Assembly (NCBI RefSeq): GCF_902859825.1
Contig: NZ_CADIKB010000018.1
Coordinates: forward strand, 1-64,000
Direction of reading: 5' to 3'
DNA length: 64,000 bases
From: Paraburkholderia phenoliruptrix
GTDB lineage: Bacteria; Pseudomonadota; Gammaproteobacteria; Burkholderiales; Burkholderiaceae
Below, in pieces: positions 24,056 to 32,186 of this stretch (position 1 is the first letter of the stretch; each line of letters starts with the position of its first letter). Both the position numbers and the translations under genes were made by a program. Under the pieces are notes generated by a model. It did not search any database, was not told the origin of the DNA, and saw only the letters and a list, made by a program, of their open reading frames with translations.

Positions 24056-24469
24056 ATGACCGCCTCCCGCCCAGCCGGTGTGCCTTGGTTGACCCCCTAT
24101 CTGACGGTGCGCGACGCACGCGCCGCGACCGCCTTTTACACGGCCGCGTTCGGCTTCGACTTGCGGGACAGCGTGCAGGACGACGGCGTCGTCATGCATG
24201 TCGAGATGACCTACCAGGGCCAGTTGATCGTGATGTTCGCGCCGGAAGGCGCGTTCGGCTCGACCGCCAAAACGCCGCGAAGCGCGGGTGCCATTGCCCC
24301 GCAATCGTTTTATGTCTACGTCGACGATGTCGACGCGGTTTACGCCCGCGCGCTGGCCGCCGGCGCCAAATCGTTGAGCGAGCCGCAGGACCAGTTCTGG
24401 GGCGACCGCTTCGCCCAGGTCGAGGATCTGGACGGCTACCGTTGGGCGCTCGCTCGCCACCTTCCGTGA
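24056..24469 (+). CDS. VOC-family (glyoxalase/bleomycin-resistance-like) protein
   Basis: A 137-residue single-domain VOC protein. It begins MTASRPAGVPWLTPYLTVRD, and contains FYTAAFGFDLRDSVQDDG, the FYVYVDDVDAVYARAL helix and the C-terminal WGDRFAQVEDLDGYRW pattern. The ATG at 24056 has GGAGA seven bases upstream; the frame extends 33 codons further without a start signal. Members of this PhnB/YdcJ-like group have many functions and no substrate can be named. It ends 4 bp before rsmE, so the two are probably cotranscribed. Confidence 0.85.
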   Translation: MTASRPAGVPWLTPYLTVRDARAATAFYTAAFGFDLRDSVQDDGVVMHVEMTYQGQLIVMFAPEGAFGSTAKTPRSAGAIAPQSFYVYVDDVDAVYARALAAGAKSLSEPQDQFWGDRFAQVEDLDGYRWALARHLP

Positions 24470-24473
24470 ACTA

Positions 24474-25229
24474 ATGAGTATTTTTCTGATGCCTCGCTTC
24501 TTCGTCGGTACGCCCCTTTCGCCCGACGACATCGTGCAACTTCCCGATGACGTCGTCCGGCACGTTCTCGTACTGCGTTTGCAGACGGGCGACTCTATTG
24601 TGCTTTTCAACGGAGAAGGCGGCGAATACAGCGCTGAACTCGTCGCGATCGAGCGGCGCGCGGTCACGGTCAAGATCCGCGAGTTTCGCGATATCGAAGT
24701 CGAGCCGCCGTACCGGCTCACGCTCGCGCAGGGCATTGCGAGCGGCGACAAGATGGACTGGCTGATCGAGAAAGCGGTGGAACTGGGGGCGTCGAGCTTC
24801 GTGCCGCTCACGACCACGCGCAGCGTCGTGCGGCTGTCCGGCGAGCGCGCGCTGCGGCGGCACGCGCATTGGGAAGGGATCGTGCGGGCGTCGTGTGAGC
24901 AATGCGGGCGCAACCGTCTGCCGGAGGTCATGCCGGTGCGCGAAATCGCCACCTGGCTCGGCGCGATGCCCCGCGTGCCCGCCGGCGACGAATTGCGCAT
25001 TCTGCTGTCGCCGCGCGCCAGCATCCATTTTTCCGCATTGCCGGCGAGCCCGCCGAAGGGGCCCGTCACCGTGCTGGTCGGCCCGGAAGGCGGATTTTCC
25101 GCCGCCGAGGAAGCCGCCGCGATGGATCACGGCTTTCAGGCCGTGGGCCTCGGGCCGCGCGTGCTGCGCACGGAAACCGCGGGCATCGCAGTGCTGTCGG
25201 CGCTGGCCGCTACGTGGGGCGGGTGGTAG
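24474..25229 (+). CDS. rsmE: 16S rRNA (uracil-1498-N3)-methyltransferase
   Basis: A 251-residue SPOUT-class methyltransferase that modifies U1498 of 16S rRNA. The N-terminal PUA-like part (MPRFFVGTPLSPDDIVQLPD) is followed by the knot motifs VTVLVGPEGGFSAAEE and GLGPRVLRTETAG. The first ATG at 24474 is used; an ATG five codons in (24489) would start directly at MPRFF and is equally plausible. Confidence 0.93.
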   Translation: MSIFLMPRFFVGTPLSPDDIVQLPDDVVRHVLVLRLQTGDSIVLFNGEGGEYSAELVAIERRAVTVKIREFRDIEVEPPYRLTLAQGIASGDKMDWLIEKAVELGASSFVPLTTTRSVVRLSGERALRRHAHWEGIVRASCEQCGRNRLPEVMPVREIATWLGAMPRVPAGDELRILLSPRASIHFSALPASPPKGPVTVLVGPEGGFSAAEEAAAMDHGFQAVGLGPRVLRTETAGIAVLSALAATWGGW

Positions 25230-25296
25230 GCGGCTGAACGGGCTTTCGTTGCGCGGGAGACCGCGCGTCGGTCACGGGCTAAGGCTAAGGCTGCGG

Positions 25297-25476
25297 CAAA
25301 AGCGGTGCAAAGCGGGGTCCAAAAGCGCGGTTCGGCAAGCGCGGCCCGAAAGCGCGGTTCCAGAAGCGGTCCCGCAAGCGCGATCCGAAAGCGCAGTTCC
25401 AGAAGCTCGGACCCAAAGCCCGGGCCAAAAGCGGTCAAAAATCAGTCAAAAGCGGTCAAAAAGCCGTCCTGGCCAC
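25297..25476. repeat. Degenerate AAAGCG-core tandem repeats
   Basis: About 14 units of 10-16 bp, each starting with AAAGCG/AAGCG and followed by a GGTCC-like tail (for example aaaagcggtgc, aaagcggggtcc, aaagcgcggttccag), run without interruption. Unit length and sequence vary. The array begins 68 bp past the rsmE stop. Confidence 0.7.
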
Positions 25477-25509
25477 GCGCCATGGCTTGCCGTCCGTCGC
25501 TCTGAACCG

Positions 25510-25541
25510 CCAAAAACAAAGGCCCGCCAAATCGGCGGGCC
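25510..25541 (-). terminator. Intrinsic terminator after the barstar gene
   Basis: A perfect 8-bp stem GGCCCGCC (25521-25528) / GGCGGGCC (25534-25541) with a 5-base loop. On the minus strand it is followed by TTTGTTTTTGG, so it suits the RNase-barstar transcript, ending about 70-90 bp past the barstar stop. Confidence 0.75.
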
Positions 25542-25607
25542 CTTCACATTCTGTCAACACTCCCGGCGGCGCTCGAGTCAAGAGCCCGGAGCCGCCGTTC
25601 AGCGCAT

Positions 25608-26168
25608 TCAGGCGAACGAATAAAAAACGCGGAACGCAACCTTGCGCTCGGCCCAGAATTCAGCCGCCTCCCGGAATACGTCCAGCAGGGTTTCGCGCCC
25701 TTCCTTGTCGAACTTCTGCGCGACAGGCAACTGCTCGAGCACGATCACAAAGCCCGGCTGCGCGCCCGCCTTGTGGACCAGGTCGGTGAGGCAATCGTAC
25801 AGCGCGTCATAATTCTTGCCGAAATGTTTCGGAAACAGGAACGACGTGGCAATGGTCTCCAGCACTTCCTGCTTGGACTGTGCGTTCGCGCAGTACGCAT
25901 AGAGAAAATGCTGTCCGAGTTGATTCGCCTCGTCCGCGAGGTCCTGAACGCGGAAGGCGCGGATCGACTGTACGATGTTCGGTCGTACGGTCCTGAAAAG
26001 ACTCATGGGCTCCTCGTTCGATGAAACCACACTGTCAGGCTCGCTCCGGTTCTCACGGCCCTGGTCGCCGGCGCGCATTTGCATGACGCGCTGGAACAGG
26101 TTGCCCTCGCCGGCCGCGAAAAGATCCGTCGCGACTCCGGTGTCGTGCGCGTAGACGTTGTCGCTCAT
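25608..26168 (-). CDS. Barstar-family ribonuclease inhibitor with N-terminal extension
   Basis: The last 110 residues or so match the barstar fold: HFGKNYDALYDCLTD is the classic F-GKN-DAL-D-L motif, followed by VIVLEQLPVAQKF and FREAAEFWAERKVAFRVFY. Barstar plugs the active site of barnase-type RNases, and such an RNase is encoded just upstream. About 55 residues precede the domain (MSDNVYAHDTGVATDLFAAG). I chose ATG 26168, 16 bp after the RNase stop. ATG 26177 is also possible. ATG 26006, with GAGGAG three bases upstream, would give a short 132-residue form. Confidence 0.85.
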   Translation of the reverse strand: MSDNVYAHDTGVATDLFAAGEGNLFQRVMQMRAGDQGRENRSEPDSVVSSNEEPMSLFRTVRPNIVQSIRAFRVQDLADEANQLGQHFLYAYCANAQSKQEVLETIATSFLFPKHFGKNYDALYDCLTDLVHKAGAQPGFVIVLEQLPVAQKFDKEGRETLLDVFREAAEFWAERKVAFRVFYSFA

Positions 26169-26184
26169 GCCGTTCATCCCGATG

Positions 26185-26601
26185 TCATTCAACAATACGA
26201 TTAAAACTGGTGTAGTGGTCGTCCGAGTAATAACAATTGTCGGTTCGCTTCAGCGGACCTCCGCAGACGATGCGACGCGCCCCGCGATTACGTGAGCGAG
26301 GCGTGGGAACGGTGTATTCGTGGTAGTAGCCGCGCCGGTTGGGCGGCAGCAACCGTTCGCGGTTGCCGAACACGACGCCGTCCTTTTCATACGGGTAAGG
26401 CCCGCCCGCGGCAATCAAGTTCAATGTATTGACGGCCTCGCGGGGCAGTTGCGCCACCGTGACGGTGCCCTCTGCCTGTGCCTGCGTGCCGGCGGGTGCG
26501 TTGTAGTTGCGCGCGAACGCTTGAGGCAGGGGGCCGCACCAAGCGCACAGCGCAACAGCACCGATCAGCACGCCCTTGATGCGCTGCCACCTGCGTGCCA
26601 T
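26185..26601 (-). CDS. Secreted guanyl-specific ribonuclease (N1/T1/barnase type)
   Basis: A 138-residue protein with a signal peptide (MARRWQRIKGVLIGAVALCA..., likely cut after QAFA, residue 30). The mature part reads as a microbial RNase: LPREAVNTLNLIAAGGPYPY, the catalytic Glu95 in YYHEYTVP, Arg in RGARRIVCGG (109/110) and His129 in DDHYTSF. Two Cys (113, 123) could form a disulfide. Members cut RNA after G and act outside the cytoplasm. The barstar gene follows directly, as expected for protecting the producer. Confidence 0.88.
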   Translation of the reverse strand: MARRWQRIKGVLIGAVALCAWCGPLPQAFARNYNAPAGTQAQAEGTVTVAQLPREAVNTLNLIAAGGPYPYEKDGVVFGNRERLLPPNRRGYYHEYTVPTPRSRNRGARRIVCGGPLKRTDNCYYSDDHYTSFNRIVE

Positions 26602-26868
26602 TTACAGGATTCCCGGCTGTTAGATCACGAAATTGACGACCATGAAAGTCGTAAGGGTATCGCTAATGGTCCCCGGAATCAACGTTCGGCAGGCCGGTAA
26701 AATCGCCCGATTTCGCGCGAAAGCCCCGCCGGTCGCGATTTGACGACTTTTGACAGAAAATTTAGCTGGAGCGGGCTAAGATGAGCCCAACGAAGTAAAT
26801 GCAGCACCCGACGGGCGTTTGCCGAGCTTGCAGAAAGCAAAGCCTGGCGCCGCACTTTTTGCGACGAA

Positions 26869-26913
26869 GTCTGTTGTTTCCCGGTCTGTTGTTTCCCGGT
26901 CTGTTGTTTGCCG
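26869..26913 (+). repeat. Three 15-bp tandem repeats
   Basis: GTCTGTTGTTTCCCG is repeated exactly at 26869 and 26884 and with one change (TTTGCCG) at 26899. It lies just ahead of the orphan terminator. Confidence 0.9.
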
Positions 26914-26942
26914 TTTTGGGGCGGCTATCCCCTGTTCGCCCT

Positions 26943-26976
26943 AAGGCGTGCCCATTGCGGGCACGCCTTCTTTTTC
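26943..26976 (+). terminator. Orphan intrinsic terminator
   Basis: A perfect 11-bp stem AAGGCGTGCCC (26943-26953) / GGGCACGCCTT (26959-26969) with a 5-base loop, followed by CTTTTTCT. The T-run is on the plus strand only, so it does not serve maeB, which ends at 27023 on the minus strand. Confidence 0.85.
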
Positions 26977-27022
26977 TCCGGGCAAAGCCGGCCGCCGCGC
27001 GAGCCGGCCGTTTTCAGCGCGA

Positions 27023-29317
27023 TCAGCGCGCGGCGATCACATCCGCCACCAGCAGCGCCGTCATGTTGACGATGCGCCGAACCGTCGCCGAGGCCGTCAA
27101 CACGTGCACCGGCTTGTCGGCGCCCAGCAGCATCGGGCCAATAGCGATGTTGTTGCCGGCCGCCGTCTTCAGCAGGTTGTACGAGATGTTGGCCGCGTCG
27201 ATGTTCGGCAGCACCAGCAGGTTCGCGTCGCCTTCGAGCGTCGAGTCCGGCAGGATTTCGCGGCGCAGGTTCGCGTCGAGCGCGACGTCGCCGTGCATTT
27301 CGCCGTCCACCTGCAGCTCGGGCGCGCGTTCACGCAGGATCGCGAGCGTATCGCGCATTTTCTGCGCGGTCGGCGCGTGGCTGGAGCCGAAGTTCGAATG
27401 CGAAACCAGCGCGACCTTCGGCTCGATACCGAAACGGCGCACTTCCTCGGCGGCCATGATCGTGATTTCGGCCAGCTGTTCCGGCGTCGGATCGACGTTT
27501 ACGTGCGTATCCACGAGGAAAATCTGTCGGCCCGGCAGCACCAGCGCGTTCATCGCGGCGTAGACCGCGCAGCCTTCGCGCTTGCCGATCACCTGGTCTA
27601 TGAAGTGCAGATGGCGATGCGTCGTGCTGACCATGCCGCAGATCATGCCGTCCGCTTCACCCTTTTTCACCAGCATCGCGCCGATCAGCGTGGTGCGGCG
27701 GCGCATTTCGAGCTTCGCCATTTGCTGCGTGATGCCCTTGCGCGACATCATCTTGTAGTATTCCTGCCAGAAATCGCGGTAACGCTCGTCATGATCCGTG
27801 TTGACGACCGTGTAGTCCTGACCCGCGATGAGCCGCAGCCCGTAGCGCGCAATGCGCTGCTCGATCACCGCCGGGCGGCCGATCAGGATCGGCTTGGCCA
27901 GCTTTTCGTCGACGATGATCTGCATCGCGCGCAGCACGCGCTCCTCTTCGCCTTCGGCGAACACGATGCGCTTCTTCTCCGGCTCCACGCCTCGCGCGAG
28001 CTGGAAAATCGGCTTCATTGTCGTGCCGCTGTGATACACGAACTGCTGCAGGTGCTGCTCGTACGCTTCCATGTCCTCGATCGGACGGGTCGCGACGCCG
28101 GAATCCATCGCGGCCTTCGCCACGGCCGGCGCGACCTTGACGATGAGGCGCGGGTCGAACGGTTTCGGAATCAGATAGGCCGGCCCGAACGACAGGTCCT
28201 GAATGCCATACGCCGTCGCGACGATATCGCTCTGCTCCTGGCGCGCCAGTTCCGCGATTGCATTGACCGCCGCGATCTCCATTTCCCGCGTGACCGTGGT
28301 CGCGCCGGCGTCGAGCGCGCCGCGGAACAGGAACGGGAACACCAGCACGTTGTTCACCTGGTTCGGATAGTCGGTGCGGCCCGTGCACAGCACGGCGTCC
28401 GGACGCACTTCCAGCGCCAGTTCCGGCAGGATTTCCGGCGTCGGGTTGGCGAGCGCGAGGATCAGCGGCTTGTCGGCCATCTGCTTGACCATGTCCTGCT
28501 TGAGCACGCCGCCCGCCGACAGGCCGAGGAACACGTCCGCGCCGCCGATCGCCTCGGCGAGCGTGCGGGCGTCGGTTTCGCGCGCAAAGCGCTCCTTGTC
28601 CGGGTCCATCAGCTCGACGCGGCCCTTGTACACCACGCCCGCGAGGTCGGTGACGAGAATATTTTCGAGCGGCAGGCCGATGTCCACCAGCAGGTCCAGA
28701 CACGCCAGCGCCGCCGCGCCCGCCCCGGAGGCGACCAGCTTGACTTCCCTGATGTCCTTGCCGACCACCTTCAGACCATTGGTGATCGCCGCCGCGACGA
28801 CGATTGCCGTGCCGTGCTGGTCGTCGTGGAAGACCGGAATTTTCATGCGCTTGCGGCACTCGCGCTCGACGATAAAGCAGTCCGGCGCCTTGATGTCCTC
28901 GAGATTGATGCCGCCGAAGGTCGGCTCCAGCGCCGCGATCACGTCGACGAGCTTGTGCGGGTCGGACTCGTTCAGCTCGATGTCGAACACGTCGATGCCG
29001 GCGAACTTCTTGAACAGCACGGCCTTGCCTTCCATGACCGGCTTGGAGGCGAGCGGCCCGATATTGCCGAGCCCGAGCACCGCGGTACCGTTCGTGACGA
29101 CGCCGACCAGGTTGCTGCGCGCCGTGAAGCGCGCGGCATTCATCGGGTTTTCGACGATTTCCTCGCATGCGAATGCGACGCCCGGCGAGTAGGCCAGCGC
29201 GAGGTCGCGCTGATTGATCATCTGCTTGGTCGGGGTGATCGCCAGTTTCCCGGGGGTGGGAAACTCGTGGTAATCGAGGGCGGCTTCGCGGAGTTTGCTA
29301 TTGACGGGAGTCGACAT
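27023..29317 (-). CDS. maeB: NADP-dependent malic enzyme with phosphotransacetylase-like C-terminal domain
   Basis: A 764-residue two-domain protein. The N-terminal malic enzyme part has LAYSPGVAFACEEI, GNIGPLASKPVMEGK, the catalytic metal site VFHDDQHGTAIV and an NAD(P)-binding GAGAAALACLDLL. The C-terminal half (from about residue 430) is a phosphotransacetylase-like domain, regulatory in characterised MaeB enzymes. It decarboxylates malate to pyruvate. I chose the ATG at 29317 (MSTPVNSKLREAALDYHEFP), the family start; an in-frame ATG at 29362 is possible. It is divergent from thiL. Confidence 0.94.
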   Translation of the reverse strand: MSTPVNSKLREAALDYHEFPTPGKLAITPTKQMINQRDLALAYSPGVAFACEEIVENPMNAARFTARSNLVGVVTNGTAVLGLGNIGPLASKPVMEGKAVLFKKFAGIDVFDIELNESDPHKLVDVIAALEPTFGGINLEDIKAPDCFIVERECRKRMKIPVFHDDQHGTAIVVAAAITNGLKVVGKDIREVKLVASGAGAAALACLDLLVDIGLPLENILVTDLAGVVYKGRVELMDPDKERFARETDARTLAEAIGGADVFLGLSAGGVLKQDMVKQMADKPLILALANPTPEILPELALEVRPDAVLCTGRTDYPNQVNNVLVFPFLFRGALDAGATTVTREMEIAAVNAIAELARQEQSDIVATAYGIQDLSFGPAYLIPKPFDPRLIVKVAPAVAKAAMDSGVATRPIEDMEAYEQHLQQFVYHSGTTMKPIFQLARGVEPEKKRIVFAEGEEERVLRAMQIIVDEKLAKPILIGRPAVIEQRIARYGLRLIAGQDYTVVNTDHDERYRDFWQEYYKMMSRKGITQQMAKLEMRRRTTLIGAMLVKKGEADGMICGMVSTTHRHLHFIDQVIGKREGCAVYAAMNALVLPGRQIFLVDTHVNVDPTPEQLAEITIMAAEEVRRFGIEPKVALVSHSNFGSSHAPTAQKMRDTLAILRERAPELQVDGEMHGDVALDANLRREILPDSTLEGDANLLVLPNIDAANISYNLLKTAAGNNIAIGPMLLGADKPVHVLTASATVRRIVNMTALLVADVIAAR

Positions 29318-29458
29318 AAGGCGGGCTTCGAAGTGCGGATTAGAATAGATGTTCGACGGCATTGTAGCCCCAATTGCCGGCCCAATCCCTTCAATACGGG
29401 TACAACTGCCAAGACTGAAACGTAGCAAAAGGCCGTTGCCCCCGCACTTTTCCTCACA

Positions 29459-30457
29459 ATGCTCTCAGAGTTTTCGCTGATCGAACGCTTCTTTGCCCGC
29501 CGCGCGGCGGGTCAGCCGTCGCCTGCCGCGAACGGCTCGCTCGGCATCGGCGACGACTGCGCGCTCATCGCGCCGCGTGCGGGCCAGATGCTGGCGATAT
29601 CGACGGACATGCTGGTGGAAGGCCGCCATTTCTTCCCCGATGTCGATCCCGAGGCGCTCGGCCACAAGGCCCTCGCCGTCAATCTGTCGGACCTCGCGGC
29701 GATGGGCGCACAGCCGCAGGCCTTCACGCTCGCGTTCGCGCTGCCGAAAGCCAACGAAGCCTGGCTCGCCGCCTTCAGCGAGGGCCTCTTTGCGCTGGCC
29801 GAACGGCACGGTTGCGCGCTGATCGGCGGAGATACGACCGGCGGGCCGCTGAATCTGTGCATCACCGTGTTCGGCAGCGTGCCGCCGCACATGGCGCTGC
29901 GCCGCGACGCCGCCCAACCCGGCGACGACATCTGGGTGTCCGGCACGCTCGGCGACGCGCGCGCCGGCCTCGGCATCCAGCGCGGCGAATGGAGCGCCGA
30001 TTCCGCCGACGCCGCCTTCTTTCGCCGCGCGCTCGAACGCCCCGAGCCGCGCATTGCGCTCGGTCTCGCGCTGCGCGGCGTTGCACACGCGGCATTGGAC
30101 GTGTCGGACGGGCTCGCGGGCGACCTCAAGCACATCCTCGACCGCTCGAATGTATGCGCCACCGTCGACGCCGACGCCGTGCCGCGCTCCGCCACCCTGC
30201 GCCGGCTGCCGCTCGACACGCAGCGGCGCTGCACACTCGCCGGCGGCGACGACTACGAACTGTGCTTCACCGCCCCGCCCGCGGCGCGCGGCGCGGTGGA
30301 CAATGCCGGCCGCACGGCGGGCGTGCCGGTCACCCGCATCGGTACAATAAGCGCTCTTCAAACGGCGGCCGACCGCCCGGCGATCGACTGGCGCGACGCC
30401 GCCGGCGCGCCGCTCACCCTGACGTTGCAAGGCTTCGACCACTTTCATGCAGACTGA
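29459..30457 (+). CDS. thiL: Thiamine-monophosphate kinase
   Basis: A 332-residue AIR-synthase-fold kinase that makes thiamine diphosphate from thiamine monophosphate. Motifs in order: SLGIGDDCALI near the N-terminus, STDMLVEGRHF, ALIGGDTTGGPLNL, ALDVSDGLAGDLKHIL and AGGDDYELCF. It overlaps pgpA by 11 bp; thiL-pgpA-pncC is a frequent cluster in proteobacteria. Confidence 0.96.
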   Translation: MLSEFSLIERFFARRAAGQPSPAANGSLGIGDDCALIAPRAGQMLAISTDMLVEGRHFFPDVDPEALGHKALAVNLSDLAAMGAQPQAFTLAFALPKANEAWLAAFSEGLFALAERHGCALIGGDTTGGPLNLCITVFGSVPPHMALRRDAAQPGDDIWVSGTLGDARAGLGIQRGEWSADSADAAFFRRALERPEPRIALGLALRGVAHAALDVSDGLAGDLKHILDRSNVCATVDADAVPRSATLRRLPLDTQRRCTLAGGDDYELCFTAPPAARGAVDNAGRTAGVPVTRIGTISALQTAADRPAIDWRDAAGAPLTLTLQGFDHFHAD

Positions 30458-31004
30458 TCCTCCGCTCAGGCCCGCCGACGAGCTCGTCGGCGGCCCGCCT
30501 CCCAAGCCGCAACGCCCGCAGCCGCGCCGCGCAAGCGCGCGCTTCATGCTGTCGCATCCGCTGCATATTCTGTCGCTCGGTTTCGGCAGCGGCCTGTCGC
30601 CGTTTGCGCCGGGCACGATCGGCACGCTGTTCGCGTGGGCGTCGTTCGCCGTGTTCAGCCGCTATCTGACCGTGATCGAATGGGGCGTGCTGATCGGCGC
30701 CGGTTTTGTCGGCGGTATTGCGATTTGCGGCTTCACCGCGAAAAAGCTCGGTATCGACGACCCGTCGCCCGTCGTGTGGGACGAAATCGTCGCGTTCTGG
30801 CTCGTGTTGCTGATGGTCACGCCGGTCACGCTGACCGGCCAGTTGTGGGCGTTCATCCTGTTCCGCTTCTTCGACATGGTGAAACCGCCGCCCATCGGCT
30901 ATTTCGATCGCCGGCTGAAAGGTGGATTTGGCATCATGTTCGACGATCTTGTCGCCGCCTTCTTCACCTTGCTCGTCATTGCGCTCTGGCGCATGTCCGT
31001 TTAA
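30447..31004 (+). CDS. pgpA: Phosphatidylglycerophosphatase A
   Basis: A 185-residue inner-membrane enzyme that dephosphorylates phosphatidylglycerophosphate to phosphatidylglycerol. It has the GFGSGLSPFAPGTIGTLFA segment and the acidic active-site region DDPSPVVWDEIVAFWLVL, plus several membrane helices. The first 35 residues are a Pro/Arg-rich cytoplasmic lead. The start overlaps the end of thiL by 11 bp, consistent with translational coupling. Confidence 0.93.
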   Translation: MQTDPPLRPADELVGGPPPKPQRPQPRRASARFMLSHPLHILSLGFGSGLSPFAPGTIGTLFAWASFAVFSRYLTVIEWGVLIGAGFVGGIAICGFTAKKLGIDDPSPVVWDEIVAFWLVLLMVTPVTLTGQLWAFILFRFFDMVKPPPIGYFDRRLKGGFGIMFDDLVAAFFTLLVIALWRMSV

Positions 31005-31032
31005 CCGCCGCGCCCCGTTCCGGATTGACGTC

Positions 31033-31533
31033 ATGCCTACCGATTCTGTCGTTCACCAGCTCGCGATCCGCGTGAGCAACCGTCTGCGCGACGAGCGCCT
31101 GATGCTCGTCACGGCCGAGTCGTGCACGGGCGGCATGGTCGCGACCGCGATTACCGACATCTCCGGCAGCAGCGGCTGGTTCGAGCGCGGCTTCGTCACC
31201 TATTCGAATCAGGCGAAGAGCGAAATGATCGGCGTGCCGGCGGACATGATCGAAAAATTCGGCGCGGTCAGCGAGCAGGTGGCGCGCGCCATGGCCGAAG
31301 GCGCGCTGCGCAACAGCCGCGCGCAGGTCTCGCTGTCGATCACGGGCGTCGCGGGTCCGGGCGGCGGCACTGAGACGAAGCCGGTCGGCATGGTGTCGTT
31401 TGGCTGGAGCAACCGGCTGCACACATCCGTCGAAACGAAGATTTTCAAGGGCGACCGCGAGCAGATTCGCGTGCAGGCCGCGGCGCACGCGCTGCGCGGC
31501 GTGCTTGCGCTGCTCGACGAGCGCGAACATTGA
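31033..31533 (+). CDS. pncC: Nicotinamide-nucleotide amidase (CinA C-terminal domain)
   Basis: A 166-residue stand-alone CinA C-terminal protein that deamidates nicotinamide mononucleotide to nicotinate mononucleotide. Motifs are LVTAESCTGGMVATAIT and SITGVAGPGGGTETKPVG. The ATG at 31033 (MPTDSVVHQLAIRVSNR) gives the normal length and follows pgpA by 28 bp. Confidence 0.93.
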   Translation: MPTDSVVHQLAIRVSNRLRDERLMLVTAESCTGGMVATAITDISGSSGWFERGFVTYSNQAKSEMIGVPADMIEKFGAVSEQVARAMAEGALRNSRAQVSLSITGVAGPGGGTETKPVGMVSFGWSNRLHTSVETKIFKGDREQIRVQAAAHALRGVLALLDEREH

Positions 31534-31561
31534 CCGTTGGGTCGGCAAGAGGGAAAAACGC

Positions 31562-32077
31562 ATGCCGGATTCCCGTGCAGCGAAAGACGAGTTGATTCGC
31601 CGCTTCGATCTGAAGCCGCATCCGGAAGGCGGATATTTCAGCGAGACGTATCGGTCCGCGGAGCGCGTGAGCCGCGCGCATGGCGAGGTGCCGTCGCGCT
31701 CGGCCTCCACCGCGATCTACTACCTGCTGTGCGACGGCGCGCATTCGGCCTGGCATCGGATCAAATCCGACGAGGTCTGGCATTTCTATGCGGGCGCGCC
31801 GCTCAACGTGCACGTGCTCGACGGCGCCGGCAAGCTGGTCACGCATAAGCTCGGCAACGCGCTGATTCATCGCGACGCGGTGTTCCAGGCTGTGGTGCGC
31901 GCCGGTTTGTGGTTCGCGGCGGAATGCGCCGACCCGGCGAGCTTCGCGCTCGTGGGCTGCACAGTCGCGCCGGGTTTCGAGTTCAGCGAGTTCGAAATCG
32001 CCGATGTGCAAACGCTCCAGGCGGACTACCCTGAGCATGCCGGGTTAATCGGGCGGTTAGGACCGGCCGCGGTTTGA
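31562..32077 (+). CDS. Cupin-domain protein (DUF985 type)
   Basis: A 171-residue cupin. It has the family pattern LKPHPEGGYFSETYRS, STAIYYLL, SAWHRIKSDEVWHFYAG, ALVGCTVAPGFEFSEFEI. Members are often annotated as cupin or YML079-like and have no agreed reaction. The ATG at 31562 begins the conserved sequence (MPDSRAAKDELIRRFDL). It follows pncC by 28 bp and is the last gene of the thiL unit. Confidence 0.85.
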   Translation: MPDSRAAKDELIRRFDLKPHPEGGYFSETYRSAERVSRAHGEVPSRSASTAIYYLLCDGAHSAWHRIKSDEVWHFYAGAPLNVHVLDGAGKLVTHKLGNALIHRDAVFQAVVRAGLWFAAECADPASFALVGCTVAPGFEFSEFEIADVQTLQADYPEHAGLIGRLGPAAV

Positions 32078-32186
32078 GGCGGCTTCGGCTCTGACTTCAG
32101 ACTGCGGCGGGCGAATTGCATCTGCCGTCACGCGGCTCAGTTCGCGGCCTCAGTTCGCCACCTCACTTCGCCGCCCGACAGCGCGA

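Larger units (their letters stand above)
25230..25607. other. Intergenic region between rsmE and barstar with degenerate short repeats
   Basis: This 378-bp stretch between convergent genes holds a degenerate tandem repeat (25297-25476) and a terminator at 25510-25541. Open frames across the repeat give Lys/Arg/Ser-rich low-complexity peptides with no sign of being translated. Confidence 0.6.
26760..26976 (+). ncRNA. Candidate small RNA ending at an orphan terminator
   Basis: A plus-strand terminator (26943-26976) has no plus-strand gene in front of it for over 1.7 kb. Upstream are TTGACA at 26750-26755 and TAAGAT at 26777-26782 (spacing 21, too long for a standard promoter), a small GGGCT/AGCCC stem, and three tandem copies of GTCTGTTGTTTCCCG. 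The 5' end is a guess. No open frame of note. This is inference from structure only. Confidence 0.3.
26602..27022. other. Intergenic region with candidate small RNA
   Basis: This 421-bp stretch lies between the RNase gene and the 3' end of maeB, both on the minus strand. It holds a plus-strand intrinsic terminator at 26943-26976 that belongs to no annotated gene, a 15-bp triplicate at 26869-26913, and TTGACG/TTGACA elements at 26740-26755. Confidence 0.6.
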
